Source: Lactarius indigo (Eukaryota; Basidiomycota; Agaricomycetes; Russulales; Russulaceae). Taken from it: a DNA stretch of 64,000 nt. Made by a program: the position numbers and the translations under genes. This document shows positions 1 through 11,578 of the stretch, piece after piece. How positions within the stretch are numbered: the first letter of the stretch is position 1; each line of letters starts with the position of its first letter. The stretch lies in NCBI GenBank assembly GCA_025766275.1, contig JAFKAC010000071.1, forward strand, positions 62,001 through 126,000, given 5' to 3'. The notes beneath the pieces are model-generated. The model made no database searches. It had not been told where the DNA came from and was given only the letters and a program-made list of their open reading frames with translations.

Positions 1-2
1 AC

Positions 3-314
3 GCTGAGCCCCACGTCTCCGCCGTGCTCCGCCCCACGTACCCGCACGAAGACTTGGTTGTCTTCGAGGCGGACAAGATAACCGACCACGCCCTCAACCG
101 CATCAACGACGAGTCCCTCACGGCGGAGGTCACGCGCTTTCGCGCGGCCAGCTATGAGCTGGACCGACTTCGCGCCCGGTTGAGTCAGATCCGTGCCATG
201 ATCGAATGCGCACAAGACGACAGGCGCAACTCCATCTACCGACTGGAGCGCGCCACCGCGTTAGAGCGCATTGCCGAAGAACAGCGAGGATGGCCGGCGC
301 GAGACTTTCGGTGA
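3..314 (+). CDS. 3' end of gypsy third module (ORF3), 5' end outside window
   Basis: An open frame enters from the left edge and ends at TGA 312-314. It is the C-terminal end of the post-chromodomain module of a Ty3/gypsy element: it contains HEDLVVFEADKITD and ALNRINDESL and then a charged helical stretch rich in Arg/Glu. It matches the end of the module at 44259-44930 almost residue for residue (HEDLVILAADKLTD, ALNRIGDESL, final RDF). It is followed after 29 bases by a polypurine tract and an LTR, as expected for the last codons of an element. No function is known for this segment; heptad-like spacing suggests a coiled coil. The family assignment is firm and the role is inferred. Confidence 0.8.
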   Translation, partial: AEPHVSAVLRPTYPHEDLVVFEADKITDHALNRINDESLTAEVTRFRAASYELDRLRARLSQIRAMIECAQDDRRNSIYRLERATALERIAEEQRGWPARDFR

Positions 315-343
315 GTCGGGGTCTCACGCTGAAAAGGGGGTGA

Positions 344-878
344 TGTCACGTTTCGACTGTACTCTGTGATACAGGTTTCGACCCTTACTGTACCGGTTGC
401 AACTACGGCGGTAAGGTATATTAGTTGCGGACTTACTTACGGTGATACGGTAGCACGATAGGAGATACGGTACTGATAGCTGACTGAGGATGGACGCCAC
501 CGATACTAGTACTAGTAGTACTAGGGTTTGAGATACTTACGCAATACGTTGGACGCTACTTACTGTGACTCATAGCAGCGCTTCTAAGCCTGCTAGTTTG
601 TGTATTTAAACTGTCTTGTGAAGACCAAGATACGCCATCTTGGTCTTCTTGAATCGTCACTTGTTTTCTCTTCCTTTCCTCTTCTGTTTTACCTTCCGAC
701 TAGAGAAGTTGTCCGACTTCGCTCGTGACTCAAACATCGTGACTTGCCAGTGTACCTTCGTGTATTCACCAAGGCAAGGGCTTGGACCTCCGCGTCTTCA
801 AGTCGACGTACCGATACATCGCTAAGTCATTACCGCCATTCGAGCTCAAGTCGAGCTAACGTCGTGACTGACGTTACA
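344..878 (+). repeat. 3' LTR of gypsy element (family beta)
   Basis: The LTR begins TGTCACG directly after the polypurine tract at 332-343 (gaaaagggggtga-like) and ends ACGTTACA. It carries a TATTTAA box near 602 and the hairpin gaagaccaagat (620-631) / atcttggtcttc (637-648) found in all LTRs of this family. The 5' LTR lies outside the window, so the target duplication cannot be tested; the next five bases are gtatg. Confidence 0.85.
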
Positions 879-1062
879 GTATGCCTGGTGACCCACGTGG
901 TTGCCCTCTCTCTAATTATTCTCTGAGGTTTCAGTTCCGTGCTTACAATTTCTCGGGGGCACCTCTTTGGACTAATGTGTTTCTTAAATACGGCTTCACT
1001 CTGCTGTGACTGGTCTGTAACTCACTTTACGCATCCCAGAATAAATATTGATCAAAAAAAAA
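879..1062. other. Short spacer, no gene seen
   Basis: Flank of the 3' LTR. It ends in a run of 16 A (1054-1069) that passes into the lysine-rich start of the hAT reading frame. I see no terminal inverted repeat of the hAT element here. Confidence 0.5.
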
Positions 1063-3524
1063 AAAAAAAGAAGCACAAGTCTTTAGATGCGCAAGATAAG
1101 CCTGCTGTGCAGGAAGGCTCGCCTGGGCATAGGCTTCCTGAGTACAGTTATGACGTGTTCATCCAATATCTTGTTCACTTCATCATTGCAGATAACCAGG
1201 TGAGCATCACCCTACTTGACTTGTGTCTTATCTTATCTTCTTGAACCCAGTCACTTCATGTAGTCAATTGCCCTGAATTTCATGATATCTGCTGGCTTCT
1301 CTGACCTGAACTTGAACATGTCCCACATCATGACATGATATGTGAACAAATCACCATTGAATGGGGGAAAGCCTTCACAGAATTGCATGACAAATTTGCT
1401 GTAAGTCATCTCCTTGGTACCAGGAGCATTGACTGATGTTGTATTGACCTGTAACAGCAAGGCATCATGTGGTCGGATAAGTTTCACCATGGATATCTGG
1501 TCAAGTGCATCCTTATCCCCATATCTCGCTGTAACATCACACTGGATTGCTCGGGACGCTAATAACAATCTCTCTCTGAAAGCCACTCTAATTGGCTTTC
1601 ACCACCTCATGGGTGCACATATGGGTAAAAATATTGCTAGTGCCATCTTGTCTCTCATGGATCGCACCAATATTACATCAAAGGTATGTAACTGTGTCTT
1701 GATACCAAGAACCTTACTGAAAACCATAGATTGGCCATTTCACTCTTGACAACGCCTCAAATAATGCGGCTGCTATGAAAGAGTTGCAGGAATTACTTGT
1801 CAATGAGCGTGACATCGCATTCAATCATCTCAATAACCATATCATGTGCTACCCCCATGTCATCAACATCTGCTCTGCCCACATCATCACCACAAGTACT
1901 TGAGTCAGCAAGAAATACCTGGACAGCAATGGTTTGGATGGTGATGACGACGACGAATTTGACCCTATTTCCCCTTGTCATCAAACAGGGCCTGAACTCG
2001 ACGAGGCGTTCATCGCATCGCAGCCACCAGGGCGTTGGGTGTGGCTTAGGAGTCTGAAAAGCAATCCCATCAAGCACGTTGCAGATATTGTCCACTACAT
2101 ACACGCATTGGATGCCAGAAAGCAGACATTTGTGGGGATTGTCCAGCTCTGTACCAAGGATGACCCCGAGTTATGCAATGCTCCGCCACTCCAACTCATT
2201 CAGCATGTCAAGACTCAATGGGATTCCATTTACCTCATGCTCCAACATTTCCGTTTTCTTCAAAAGGTGAGCTTAGATGCTATAATGGTCTGTCAGTACT
2301 AATTCTAGATATTAAGACCATAGATATGTATTTTGCTAATGAACCGCCCATTGAGTCTATGAGATTAAGTGCTATGGACTGGGAGCTCCTGGAGAGCATA
2401 GAAGGTGTTCTAGAGGTATATTCTCCAAATACATTTCACATGTCACGTTAACCTATTTACAATCATGAGGCCTCACACATGGTCCTGCAAACTATGTTGT
2501 CTGAATCAACTCCTGTCTTGTGCGGTAGCATCACTAGTTTCAAACTTCTCATGACTAAGTGGGAACAACTGGGTGAGGAACACCAGGAACTACAATATTG
2601 GACACGGATCAGTTTGGCCTGGGCATGAAAGTATTACAAGCAGATGGATGACACCAATGCCTACATCATTACCATGAGTGAGTCTCTGTTTTCTAGACTA
2701 CACAGTTGCTGAGTCGTGCAATACAATTGGCTATAAAGTTCTCAACCCTTCCATATGCTTCTCATGGATCCAGTGTGAGTGGGATCCAGAATACATTGAG
2801 AGGTCGAAAAAGATCATGCATGACCTCATAAATACTTGACCTATTCTCATGTCTTGCATTGACTATTTGCCCTAGATGCACAAGTATCATGAAAAAGACC
2901 CATCTATCGTGCAACCTGCACAAACCAAAGCTTGCCCCAAGCTTCTGTCATACACAAAGACGTCGACGCACTTCCAACTCAAGGACCACCCCATTTACCC
3001 TGGACTCAATAGTTCAGACCCAACAGGAGGTGTTGAAGATGAATTTGCAAAGTACACCTTGGGTCCATTGATGTCAGACAAGACCAACATCCTGGTCTAC
3101 TGGGAGGTAAGCCCCGTGTCCTCAATCAAGTTAGCAGCGTTATTACAACTTGTGCTACCAATACTAGGCCCACAAGTCAGAACTACCTACCCTGTTTGCT
3201 ATCGCCATGGACTACCTTCCAATTCAGGCATCTTCTGTCCCATGTGAGTGTGTCTTTTCATTGGCTGGGGAGACCGATACCAAGAAACGAAATCAGATCA
3301 GTGTGGCCTTAATGGAGGCTCTACAAATGCTTAAGTTCCTGCTGAAGAAGCAGCATCTAGACTTCATGGCCAGTTGGAAGACCCTGGAAGCTGTGATGCT
3401 GGGAGGGACCAGGATGGAGGAAGAGCCAGCAATTATGCTTGATTCTTTGTTGGGTGAGGACATTGAAACAGTGAGAGATGAGCTACTTGGTGATGATATG
3501 AAGAACTATGATAATGAACTCTAG
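1063..3524 (+). pseudogene. hAT-family transposase, decayed, with introns
   Basis: Pieces of a hAT transposase follow in order. An N-terminal segment ends VHFIIADNQ before a GT-AG intron (1200-1250). Next comes LHVVNCPEFHD; then the DDE-core part with MDIWSSASLSPYLAVTSHWI (about 1486-1552); the DNASNNAA segment with HVINICSAHI near 1750-1890; a middle helical region; and the C-terminal dimerisation domain with SVPCECVFSLAGETDTKKRN (about 3230-3300). At least two in-frame TGA stops (1302-1304 and near 2627) sit where arginine is expected, and one intron begins at 1684. No terminal inverted repeats or 8-base duplications were found, so the element ends are not placed. It is a dead copy. Confidence 0.85.
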
Positions 3525-3809
3525 GTATTCATTTTTGTTATATCAGACACCTCACATGTTCCTGATTCCCAATACTTCCATGTACTTCAATACACTCTGA
3601 AATCATCCATTACATGCTCTCATTGTTGGAAAAACTGTGGGAATGTCCTGTTGGAGTTCTAACTAACTAGCACACACTGTTCCATTCTCTCCCATTTTCA
3701 CCCCCTCACACTCTCAGACTAGAATCCTTGTCTTTTTTGATTTATATTTCTGGGATATAATTGGTCAACCCAAATCTCCGTCCCCATGTTGGATTCAAAT
3801 GAACACCTC
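3525..3809. other. Intergenic, nothing recognised
   Basis: AT-leaning sequence between the hAT remnant and the kinase gene. It may hold the promoter of the kinase gene, but no clear motif is visible. Confidence 0.4.
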
Positions 3810-4862
3810 ATGACACGTCTAAATAGGCAGCAGCCCAGCATAGTTCGTGTACATGGAAGGTATAGAGTGGGGATGTTACTGGGCTCTGGCACCTCTGGTG
3901 AGCCATTCTGATTCAGGCCCTTTGATTTTTCTCAACCCTCTAGGGGATGTCTATCTGGGACAGGATATCAAAACTGGGCAGGACATTGCCCTAAAACTTG
4001 AACCTATCCAAACACAAACTCCTAGGCTTTCTCATGAACATAGTGTCTACAAGGCCCTCTCTGGCATGTCAGGAATCCCTACCATTCATTGGTATGGCAG
4101 AGAGGTCCCCTACCACATGATGGTACTCAATCGCCTCAACCTTACAGTAGAAGAGGTGATATCCAAGTGCCACCACATCAACTCAGTATTCTCATATGCT
4201 GATCAAATGGTATTATCCACCCATTTCACACTCCTGGACATTTATCTCATATACCTATTCTTTTACAGCTTTCATGTCTCAAATCATTACATGAACAAAG
4301 CTACATCCATCGAGATGTCAAACCTGCAAACTTCATGACAGGAATTGGCGAGCTGAGCCAGGTATTTCTGATTGACTTTGGCTTGGCCCAACTCTTTCGT
4401 GACCCCTCTACTCATTGACATGTTCCACTGGTTTCTGGACTCAAGACCGTAGGCACCATCACCTTTACCTCAATCAACAGCCATTCAGGATGGACGCAAT
4501 CATGCTGCGATGATCTTGAATCACTTGTGTATAGTATAGTATACCTATGTCGTGGTCGCTTACCTTGGCAGGACATCATCAAGGGATACTCCATTGAGAA
4601 GTATGGAGCATCCATTCTCAAGATGAAGATCACCTTGAGCAAAACTCTTTGCCAAGGCCTACCTGCACCCTTTGTCGCTTTTAGACAGCATATTCAATCC
4701 CTCGGCTTTGATGAGAAGCCACAGTACAACTACCTCCACTCTCTCCTCATGCAATGCTTGGCTCACAGTTCTGACTGTGTCATGTCAAACCCTGTTACCA
4801 TATTGCCTTCATTCAGCAAACTTACCCCCCCTGCTAACTGCCCCTTGCCATGCAGCGGCTGA
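3810..4862 (+). pseudogene. Casein kinase 1-like protein kinase with one internal stop
   Basis: Three exons (3810-3897, 3944-4209, 4269-4862) join in frame from ATG 3810; both introns (46 and 59 bases) are GT-AG. Kinase subdomains are in order: glycine loop LLGSGTSGDVYLG across the first splice, the lysine in IALKLE, HRDVKPANF, and DFG in LIDFGLAQLF. The VGTITFTSINSH and DDLESLVYSIVYL stretches are typical of the CK1 family (Ser/Thr kinases). The only lesion seen is TGA at 4416-4418, where CK1 proteins have arginine after the activation-loop histidine, so a single CGA-to-TGA change would explain it. The frame then runs on for 147 more codons. It could be a recently silenced family member or part of a repeat. 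Confidence 0.8.
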
Positions 4863-5190
4863 ATGTGAGTTGAACATAATTGTCACTTGGCCATCGTTGA
4901 CGGTGTGTTGTGCAGTTTACGTTTGTCTGGACACCCAACAAATGTTTGGGTGATCACAAGGCCGTTGTTGACATGTTAATATGTGTTCTGGCATTGGATA
5001 GATATATACTTTACATGTTGTATCCTTCCTCTGTACTTTCTGTATCCCATTGTGCTCAGAACTTTTGTGAATTGTGGGGCTGTAGTATATTTTTTGCGAC
5101 TTAGCTGGCTCGAGCTGTTGGCTTGGAGAAAATTAGCCACAAATTTAGCTGGGGCTCAGCTCTGTTTGCAAGCCTGCAAAATGGGCTCGC
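4863..5190. other. Spacer, nothing recognised
   Basis: No coding similarity is seen. A local stretch (about 5100-5240) is rich in repeated ggctcg/tggctcg words. Confidence 0.4.
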
Positions 5191-6492
5191 ATGGCTCAGA
5201 CTTGGACTGGCTCGGGCTCTTCAAGCCCCACAACACTAGTCCTGAATAGTGCTCCCCTGTGTGCAGTGGTGGACACTGGGTTACATACAGTAGCTGTGAA
5301 CAATGGGTTCATCAGCATTGGCAGACACGGACCCTTATACTTGGTGATGGTGGTGAAGGTGGTTTTGCAGCAGGTTGCATTGGCCACCCTGGCAAAGGCC
5401 CATGCCAGCACCCAGGGACGCACCTCTGCAGGGACCCAGAAATCATCCACTTCTCCCACTTCTTGCAACATCATGAAGGTGGTCATTGTTCATTATGGCA
5501 GTCTTGATGACAACATTGCAGAAGTGGCATTACATGCTACAAACCCAGGCCATATCATGCATGGCATACACATGGCCATTGAATGCCAAACTTCCAACCC
5601 TATCTGCCTGCCCTCTGGTGCCTGGTCGTGGGAGGTCACCAAAACTGGCAATTACATCTATACGCTTATTAGGAAAGTGCCCATGGAATGCATCCTCACT
5701 TTCTCCAAACTTCTCTGTCAGCCTTTCCCCAGATCCATGCTTGTCCCATCTGATGGATGGTGCTGGGCCCAGCTTTGCAATGTTGTCATTGCCAATCAAG
5801 ATGGATTTTTCCATGATGAGGATGCTCTGTACAATAAACTCACATGTAACCCCTGTTTTGAAAACATCCAGATCATTCAACGTCCATACTGGATAAATGA
5901 TTTGACAAAGATCAAGTTGGCCACCTCCATGGTGGTCTTCACCTATATCAACCCCATCAAATCCATCACTATGCAGGCCATTGAGGTGGGCATCTTGATG
6001 TTCAGTTATGGGGTCACATTTGTTTTTGCTGGCAACTCGCCCTGACCCAAGCAGTGTGGGCAGTGCTTCAAGATGGGACACGTCTTGAATGCCCCCACCT
6101 GCAAGTGGAACAGGAAGAACTGCTGTGTTCATTGTGGGGGTGCCCATCACATCAAGAACCACAACTTCCTCTGTGCTGGCCCCCATAAACAACCTGGTAT
6201 CTGCAACTGCTGGTTCCCTTGCTTGCTATGCAAGATGATGGGACACAATGCTCGCTTACCATGCCAATGCTCTGTTTGTGGCGACTTCCCACCCCCTCAC
6301 CAGGTGGCCAAGATCATTGACCCTGCCCCTGCCCTGCCCACTGGCCCCCATGCCATTCTTAAACAACTGATGGAGGTGGACATGCGCTTGCCCCCTGCAA
6401 GAGTGGATGACACACCTGATGTCAGGCCCCCTGCCAATGTGAACCTTTTTGATGATGAGGCTTTGGCTGCTCTTGCTTCTGCACCCTCTTAA
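5191..6492 (+). pseudogene. Tad1-like LINE ORF1 (zinc-knuckle nucleic-acid-binding protein), part 1
   Basis: One frame runs through a single TGA (6043-6045) at a position where arginine is expected (NSP-stop-PKQCG). Upstream is the segment with PSDGWCWAQL that is characteristic of ORF1 of mushroom LINEs. Downstream is a cysteine/histidine cluster (about 6055-6290) with CGQCFKMGH, CCVHCGGAHH, CNCWFPCLLCKMMGHNA and CSVCGDFPPP, i.e. several CCHC-like knuckles. No reverse transcriptase or endonuclease follows, so only ORF1 is present. The frame ends at TAA 6490-6492. The start is uncertain: the N-terminal 100 codons look less like the family. Confidence 0.7.
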
Positions 6493-6571
6493 CCCCCCTC
6501 CCCCTGCCAGCACCATGTCCAAAGCCCAAGGCATGCATAGTGATGAAGGCTACTGACACTGCTACAAGTGA

Positions 6572-7079
6572 TGTTATGTTTTGACTCAAGTACTGGCTTA
6601 CGGACCCTTACTGTACCAGTTGTGACTACGGCAGTAAGGTAGATTAGTCACGGACTCGTGGCCTTAGGCCTTTACAGTGATACGGTGGTGCGATAGGTGA
6701 TTGCATACAATAGCTGACTGATGCCATGACTCGATACTAGTACAGGTACTAGTAGTATTAGGGTTCGAGTTGTTTCTGCAATACGTTGGACGCTACTATA
6801 CTGTGACTCATAGCAACGCTTGTAAGCTTGCTCGACTTGTATTTAAGGTAGCTTGTGAAGACCAAGATACGCCATCTTGGTCTTCTTGAATCATCACTTC
6901 TCTTTCCTTCTCTTCTATCAAGCTTCTTCTCTACTCATCTTTCTTATCACGTCTGAGACTAGCAGGACTTGCTGGTGTACCTCCGAGTATTCACTAAGGC
7001 AAGAGCACGGACCTTCGTGTCATTGTGACTATCGCTAAGTTGTTACCACCTCTACTGAGCTCAAGTCGAGCTGACATCG
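6572..7079 (+). repeat. Solo LTR (family beta), left part; right part 14209-14221
   Basis: It begins TGTTATG at 6572 and, after removal of the inserted element and one CATCG copy, ends CGTTACA at 14221. The flanks carry a perfect duplication AGTGA (6567-6571 and 14222-14226), so this is a solo LTR left by recombination. It has TATTTAAG (near 6838) and the hairpin arms 6857-6868 / 6874-6885. It is inserted in the LINE ORF1-like gene. Confidence 0.9.
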
Positions 7080-7484
7080 TGTTATGGTTCCGAGGGACCG
7101 TACGGTTTCATGGAGCCGAGCTCGACATGCGGGTAGAGTCGAGACTTACTTCCTTGAAGTAAGTCGAGTTTCGGGGGTTCCTGTGTCACTCTGGGAGTTC
7201 ACAAGCAAGAGGGTTCGATGATCAACAGACTCGGTATTCGAGAACTAAGAGTAGACAAGGTTTGTGCTACTCAATGAACTACATCTTATACTCGTACATA
7301 CTGGGGTTTTCAGGGACCGTTATCTGTAAGCCACGTCACTATCGATTGCTACGTAGATGATTCAGAATCTTAGCACCATAAGGTGTGCTCTGAGTGATAC
7401 ACAACTTCTGTAAGACTTTCAAGGGTCAGAACTTGAACACGGACGTTATGTGATGTGACGTGACGATGTCACGTGATCGTGACA
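7080..7484 (-). repeat. 3' LTR of the BTB-carrying element
   Basis: On the minus strand it begins TGTCACGATC and ends CCATAACA. It is rich in the palindromic words CACGTGA and CGTGACG near its start. It is preceded on the minus strand by the polypurine tract at 7485-7498. Confidence 0.9.
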
Positions 7485-7850
7485 TAGCCCCCTTTCTTGG
7501 TTCATTCGTCCGCAAATGAGTTAGGGGCTGTGATCAGCGGCTTCCCAGTCGATGTCGTAAGGGTATTCGTAGTCGTCTGCTGGTCGATTGTCAATCGTGG
7601 TGCGGCGTCGGCGGCGTCGGGGGTGTGTGGTTGGTTGGGTTGCCCGGGTGGGGGAGAGTGAGTTGCGTACCCATGTACGAGTACGTGCACTAGTGGACGG
7701 AGTCGTTGATGCAGTGCACTGGAGTCCGTAATAGGGGTGGCGAGGTGGAATGGGGCAACGTCGTTGTGGGGTGCACCGAGCATGGGGTTGGCGACAGAAG
7801 GCTTTGGTGTGTCTGACACCGTGGCAATAGCGGCAATGGTAGGTGTTGGT

Positions 7851-9548
7851 TCATGTGCCGCGGCGGTCATTACATTGTCCTTGTGTTGGCGTCGGGTTGT
7901 GATCTTCGATGAGGTCAATTATGACTGGTGGACTCTGTCGTACTTTGGGTTCTGGTTCATCTGAGGTGGTTGGTCGCGTGTGAATCATGCGTGGGTGATA
8001 GAGGCGATGAACCCCATCAGATTCGTTGGGGGTGGTCGACTGTGCGTAGACCGTTTGTGGTCGGGGGGATTGACGAACTCTGTTGTTCGTGTGAGGAGAT
8101 CGACCGTGTGGTACCTGTAACGGAGAGTGAGCAAATACACCGATGTTCAGAAGTTCTCTCCAGCACAGGGCTTCGACCCTGGGGAACTCCCATTGTTGTG
8201 CTAACCGAAGGACTAGCGTCCATTCTCGAGTAGTCGCTTCGTAAACGGAGTAGTCTGGGTTATAGAAGACCCATAAGAGCAGTTCAAACTCCTTGGTTGT
8301 TACCTTGCTGAGCGCGACATAGTATGGTGTCGCGGTGGCGTCGTTTCCAATTGAAATCAGCTCGTCGTTACTGAGGTCAATGGGCTTTTCCGCCGTAGAT
8401 CCCTCGACTTTCCAAAGTCGTCGGAAATATGGTGATTCGCATGTGAAGAAGTAACTGTGAACGTGGAACGTGCAGTCGTTTGTTGCAAATATTGCATCTG
8501 CGCCTACTAGGTCGTACAGGTGGTGTTGGCGAAGGGTGTCCATTTCTGAATTAGTGTGGAGTGGCCCCTTTTTCTGGTCGACGTCTGCGTTTCCTGGGGT
8601 GCGGACATTGGGCGTATTATCATGGTCAGGGGTGACGATGGGTTGGCCCACTTCGTCAGGCTGTGCGGCGTTAAGAGATGGCGAGGGCATCGACGTTAGG
8701 TGAGCGTGTCGATCCACTTCAATAACAAGAGGGGCGGGGACTGCCTGTTTGTCGTCTGTCTTGAACGTCCACTGGACAGGGAGCTGGTCAGCTGTGATAG
8801 TTGTGGTCAGTGGATACTGTTTATCCATCGTTGGGGAATTCGTGGCGGTGGGGTCGGTGTTTGACTGCACTCGCTTCTTATGTTGTGCGAGTTGTGTTGG
8901 TGTTTGGGCATTATCTAGGGGTTTCGTCCTATTGCGCACGGTGGAACGTTCCTTCCATCGTATCAGAGATAGTGGCGTCTTCCTCTGGTTGAAGATTCCT
9001 TCATTATCTCGTTCGGTGTTTTCCGAGGTTGATTGGGGCGGGGGTTGTTCTTTTTGATTTCTGATGGTGTAGATTGTATGATCAGAGGTGAGCGATTTCT
9101 TGTAAATTGTGTCGTGGGTCTCCCCCAGCCTCAGAGATCGTATCTTATCCGAAACATGAGATGGTTTATGTGGTGGTGGTGTGAGTTCGCCGTAAGTCGT
9201 TTGATGACTTCTGTTCGACCCTTCCCTAGCTGTTATAACCAACAAGAGAACTCTGTGGAGTATGTTCCGCATTGGGAGACGTTTGTCGCTTGTTTGCGAG
9301 GGGATAGGTGTCTGTCGATATGTCAGGGGTATGGATCTCATGGTTATCTCGTGTGGGGGCCGTGTTGTCCTTTTAAATGGTTGTGTGTCGTGGGTGGGTT
9401 GCATTACTAGTAACTGCATTGTTTGTTCGTTGTAACCCCAGGGGTTGGTACAAGGATTGAGATTTTGTACTTGTTGTCGACACTTGGACGGTGTCTCGTT
9501 TGGCAGTTCGTAGTGTGGTGGTATACGGTCACTGAACATGTTAGTCAT
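7851..9548 (-). CDS. BTB/POZ domain protein inside retroelement
   Basis: ATG-initiated frame of 565 codons. The N-terminal 340 residues are low-complexity, Thr/Pro/Gln/Arg-rich and unassigned. A BTB/POZ fold follows at about residues 345-475: DCTFHVHSYFFTCESPYFRR, then KPIDLSNDELISI, FELLLWVFYNPDYSVYEA, and LRLAQQWEFPRVEALCWREL. This order is that of the large mushroom family of stand-alone BTB proteins, which act as dimerisation or ubiquitin-ligase adaptor modules. The C-terminal tail has PPVIIDLIED, which looks like a SUMO-interacting motif. It lies at the 3' end of the element on the same strand as the gypsy remnants, in the place where related elements have the third module. Whether the protein is made is unknown; the BTB part is intact. 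Confidence 0.72.
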   Translation of the reverse strand: MTNMFSDRIPPHYELPNETPSKCRQQVQNLNPCTNPWGYNEQTMQLLVMQPTHDTQPFKRTTRPPHEITMRSIPLTYRQTPIPSQTSDKRLPMRNILHRVLLLVITAREGSNRSHQTTYGELTPPPHKPSHVSDKIRSLRLGETHDTIYKKSLTSDHTIYTIRNQKEQPPPQSTSENTERDNEGIFNQRKTPLSLIRWKERSTVRNRTKPLDNAQTPTQLAQHKKRVQSNTDPTATNSPTMDKQYPLTTTITADQLPVQWTFKTDDKQAVPAPLVIEVDRHAHLTSMPSPSLNAAQPDEVGQPIVTPDHDNTPNVRTPGNADVDQKKGPLHTNSEMDTLRQHHLYDLVGADAIFATNDCTFHVHSYFFTCESPYFRRLWKVEGSTAEKPIDLSNDELISIGNDATATPYYVALSKVTTKEFELLLWVFYNPDYSVYEATTREWTLVLRLAQQWEFPRVEALCWRELLNIGVFAHSPLQVPHGRSPHTNNRVRQSPRPQTVYAQSTTPNESDGVHRLYHPRMIHTRPTTSDEPEPKVRQSPPVIIDLIEDHNPTPTQGQCNDRRGT

Positions 9549-9558
9549 TCTTTTGATG

Positions 9559-10497
9559 TTACAGATTTTCTTTTGTCAGTATGATGACCCTGATTCTGGA
9601 GCGTCTTTGGTTGGTGGTGGTAGCGAAACCGATGGTCTCAGAGGTCTTTGTGTCGAAGTCTCGGATGATTATGTTGATACGGGGCGTATTTTGTTGCGGG
9701 TCAGGGAATGATGAGGGTGCGCGGGGTAACGTAGGGAGATTTTTGTTTTCCTGATGTGTCCGGCATTCTGTGTTATGCTTAACGGCTTCTGTTTCCATGG
9801 GATGTCGCCAAAGGGTAAGCGGTTTTTTGTCCTTGCCTGGGTGTTTTGTGGTGATTGAGTCGTGAAGCGACTGAATTACCCCCCTCCTCAGAAGGGGATC
9901 GTCTGCGATCACAAGATGGTCACCGTAGAATCGAGGGGCGGCAGTGACATGTGCTGGGTGGTGAAGGGAATGAATGTCGACTGTGGCAGTCAGATCAGTT
10001 GCAAGGAGGAGCGACGATGATGGGACGACAACCGTGAGGATGTCGGCATTGGGTGGAGTAAGGACAAGGTGGCGAGGAAGGTGAACGGTAAGAAGGTTAG
10101 TATCATGGTTGTGATACTGGTGAAGGTCGTAGTTCGTCAGGGTGAGGCGGGGGGCCTGGCGGCGATGGGGATCTGCAAGGATGATGACCCGGGAGTACCA
10201 CGTGTCGATGAGCAGACGGCACCAGCATGCAAGAGTGTGAAGCAGCACGAGGGGTTCGTAATAGCACGCATAGCGACTGCAATCGAAGGGAGAGGGTGGT
10301 GGAAAAGGGGTGATGGTCGGTGTTTCCTTCCGATCATTGAAGGGGTGCGAGTGGGCGATGCTAAGAAGGATGTCGAACGATGTAGTGCGTTTCATCATCC
10401 ATGATAAAGATTCGCTGTTTGCAAGAGAGGGTGGGCAGGTGTCGCATAACACACAGTACGTGGTTGTTGCCGAGTAAGAGCCCCAAGGGTACAGCAA
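9559..10497 (-). pseudogene. Remnant of gypsy RNase H/integrase boundary
   Basis: An open stretch without an ATG start. DHLVIADDPLLRRGVIQSLH followed by DSITTKHPG parallels RLVIVDDLPLRRGVIESFH and DSITAGHPG at 32180-32260 in the gypsy element at 21892-35350. After this point the HHCC zinc-finger cysteines and histidines are no longer recognisable, and no DDE catalytic core follows. The frame stays open although the enzyme is lost. Confidence 0.6.
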
Positions 10498-10722
10498 ATG
10501 TGTTCGATATTTAGAGAATGTTCATAATTCGTCGTGTCGTCTGAGGTAGTCCCGTTTGTTCGTATTAAAGGCACAGAATAGTTGGCGTTGTGCGTGGTCG
10601 AGTGTGAACAAAATCAGTGCTTTTTTCAAACAAGTACATAGCTCTGTCTGGTAATTCTGAGGTACGATTGTTAGTTCAGACAGTTCATTAGATGCATGTT
10701 GGGTGCAGTGGAGGGTACTTTC

Positions 10723-11481
10723 TCAGTCAGATGATCCTAGATGCCCGAGATAAGCACGATTGTATGTGTATTCCATGTCACTAACTGATTTGTCGGTTTG
10801 TAGTACAGTCATAGGGGTGACTGAGATTTGCAAAGATGTGGTCTTAGTGAAGCATCCCGTCGTGGGATCGTTCAAGTGTCCAAGTTCGTTTAACGAGTAT
10901 ATTAATCCATCTGGTGTGAGTGTCGGTCCATCGGGTATCAATGTGGTCACATGATCGTCATTTCGTCGTGGTGGGAATTTCCATTTGGTTCCTCCCAACG
11001 GCGTTATCGTCTGGTCTGCGTAACGCTCTCTTAATGACTTTCTTCCTTTCCCCTTCTGACATTGCTGCACGATGGTGTCGACCCTGGTGCCTCGTTGCAA
11101 TGTGCTGTACCGCTCTACTTTGGGTGTTTCTTTGTTGTTCCAACTGATTGTTGGTGGAGTCCCCCTTGTATTCATGACACATGGAGGTGTGGTATAGGTG
11201 GGTGACCTATATTGGGCCCTTTCTCGGTGCGCGAAGGTCACATCATCTCGTTGGCTCAATGCTTCGCTTATACCAACGATGGGGCGAAGTTCGCAGAGTT
11301 TTTGTTCGAGGTTCAATTTCTCCTCTTTTTTGTGATTGGTGGATCTGTCCGCAGTTCTCAGGTCAAGCATTGCTACTGTGTTGTGGCGGAGTCTTTTGCA
11401 AGTCGTAATTGCTTTTGTCGACGTATCTTTGTCGATCTCAATGTCTCTGTCTTCTAATTTTTCTGCGAGTCGTGATATCAC
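10723..11481 (-). pseudogene. Remnant of gypsy protease-RT linker
   Basis: An open stretch of 252 codons without an ATG start. Its second half has RVDTIVQQ and, further on, FPPRRNDDHVTTLIPDGP. These correspond to DTIDTIVQQ and FPPERVDDHVITLLPDAP just before RT in the gypsy element at 22749-25605. The RT fingers and palm (FDIRWGYNN, YMDD) that should follow are missing. The first half is a charged, coiled-coil-like sequence with no assignment. Confidence 0.55.
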
Positions 11482-11578
11482 CTTTTGTCACGTGTCAACA
11501 TCTGCACTCTGGAGTTCGGCCATGATTTGTTTCAGGGTGACCTCGTCGATTTCCAGCATTCGCGCGATTGTTTTTCGC

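Noticed and set aside
879..885. Shared gtatgcc after the LTR ends at 878 and 21811 as evidence of one target
   Set aside because: Left ends are missing for both, so a target duplication cannot be shown; seven bases may match by chance.
1054..1069. Poly-A tail of a processed gene or LINE
   Set aside because: The A-run continues directly into a lysine-rich start of the hAT reading frame, and no retrogene lies upstream.
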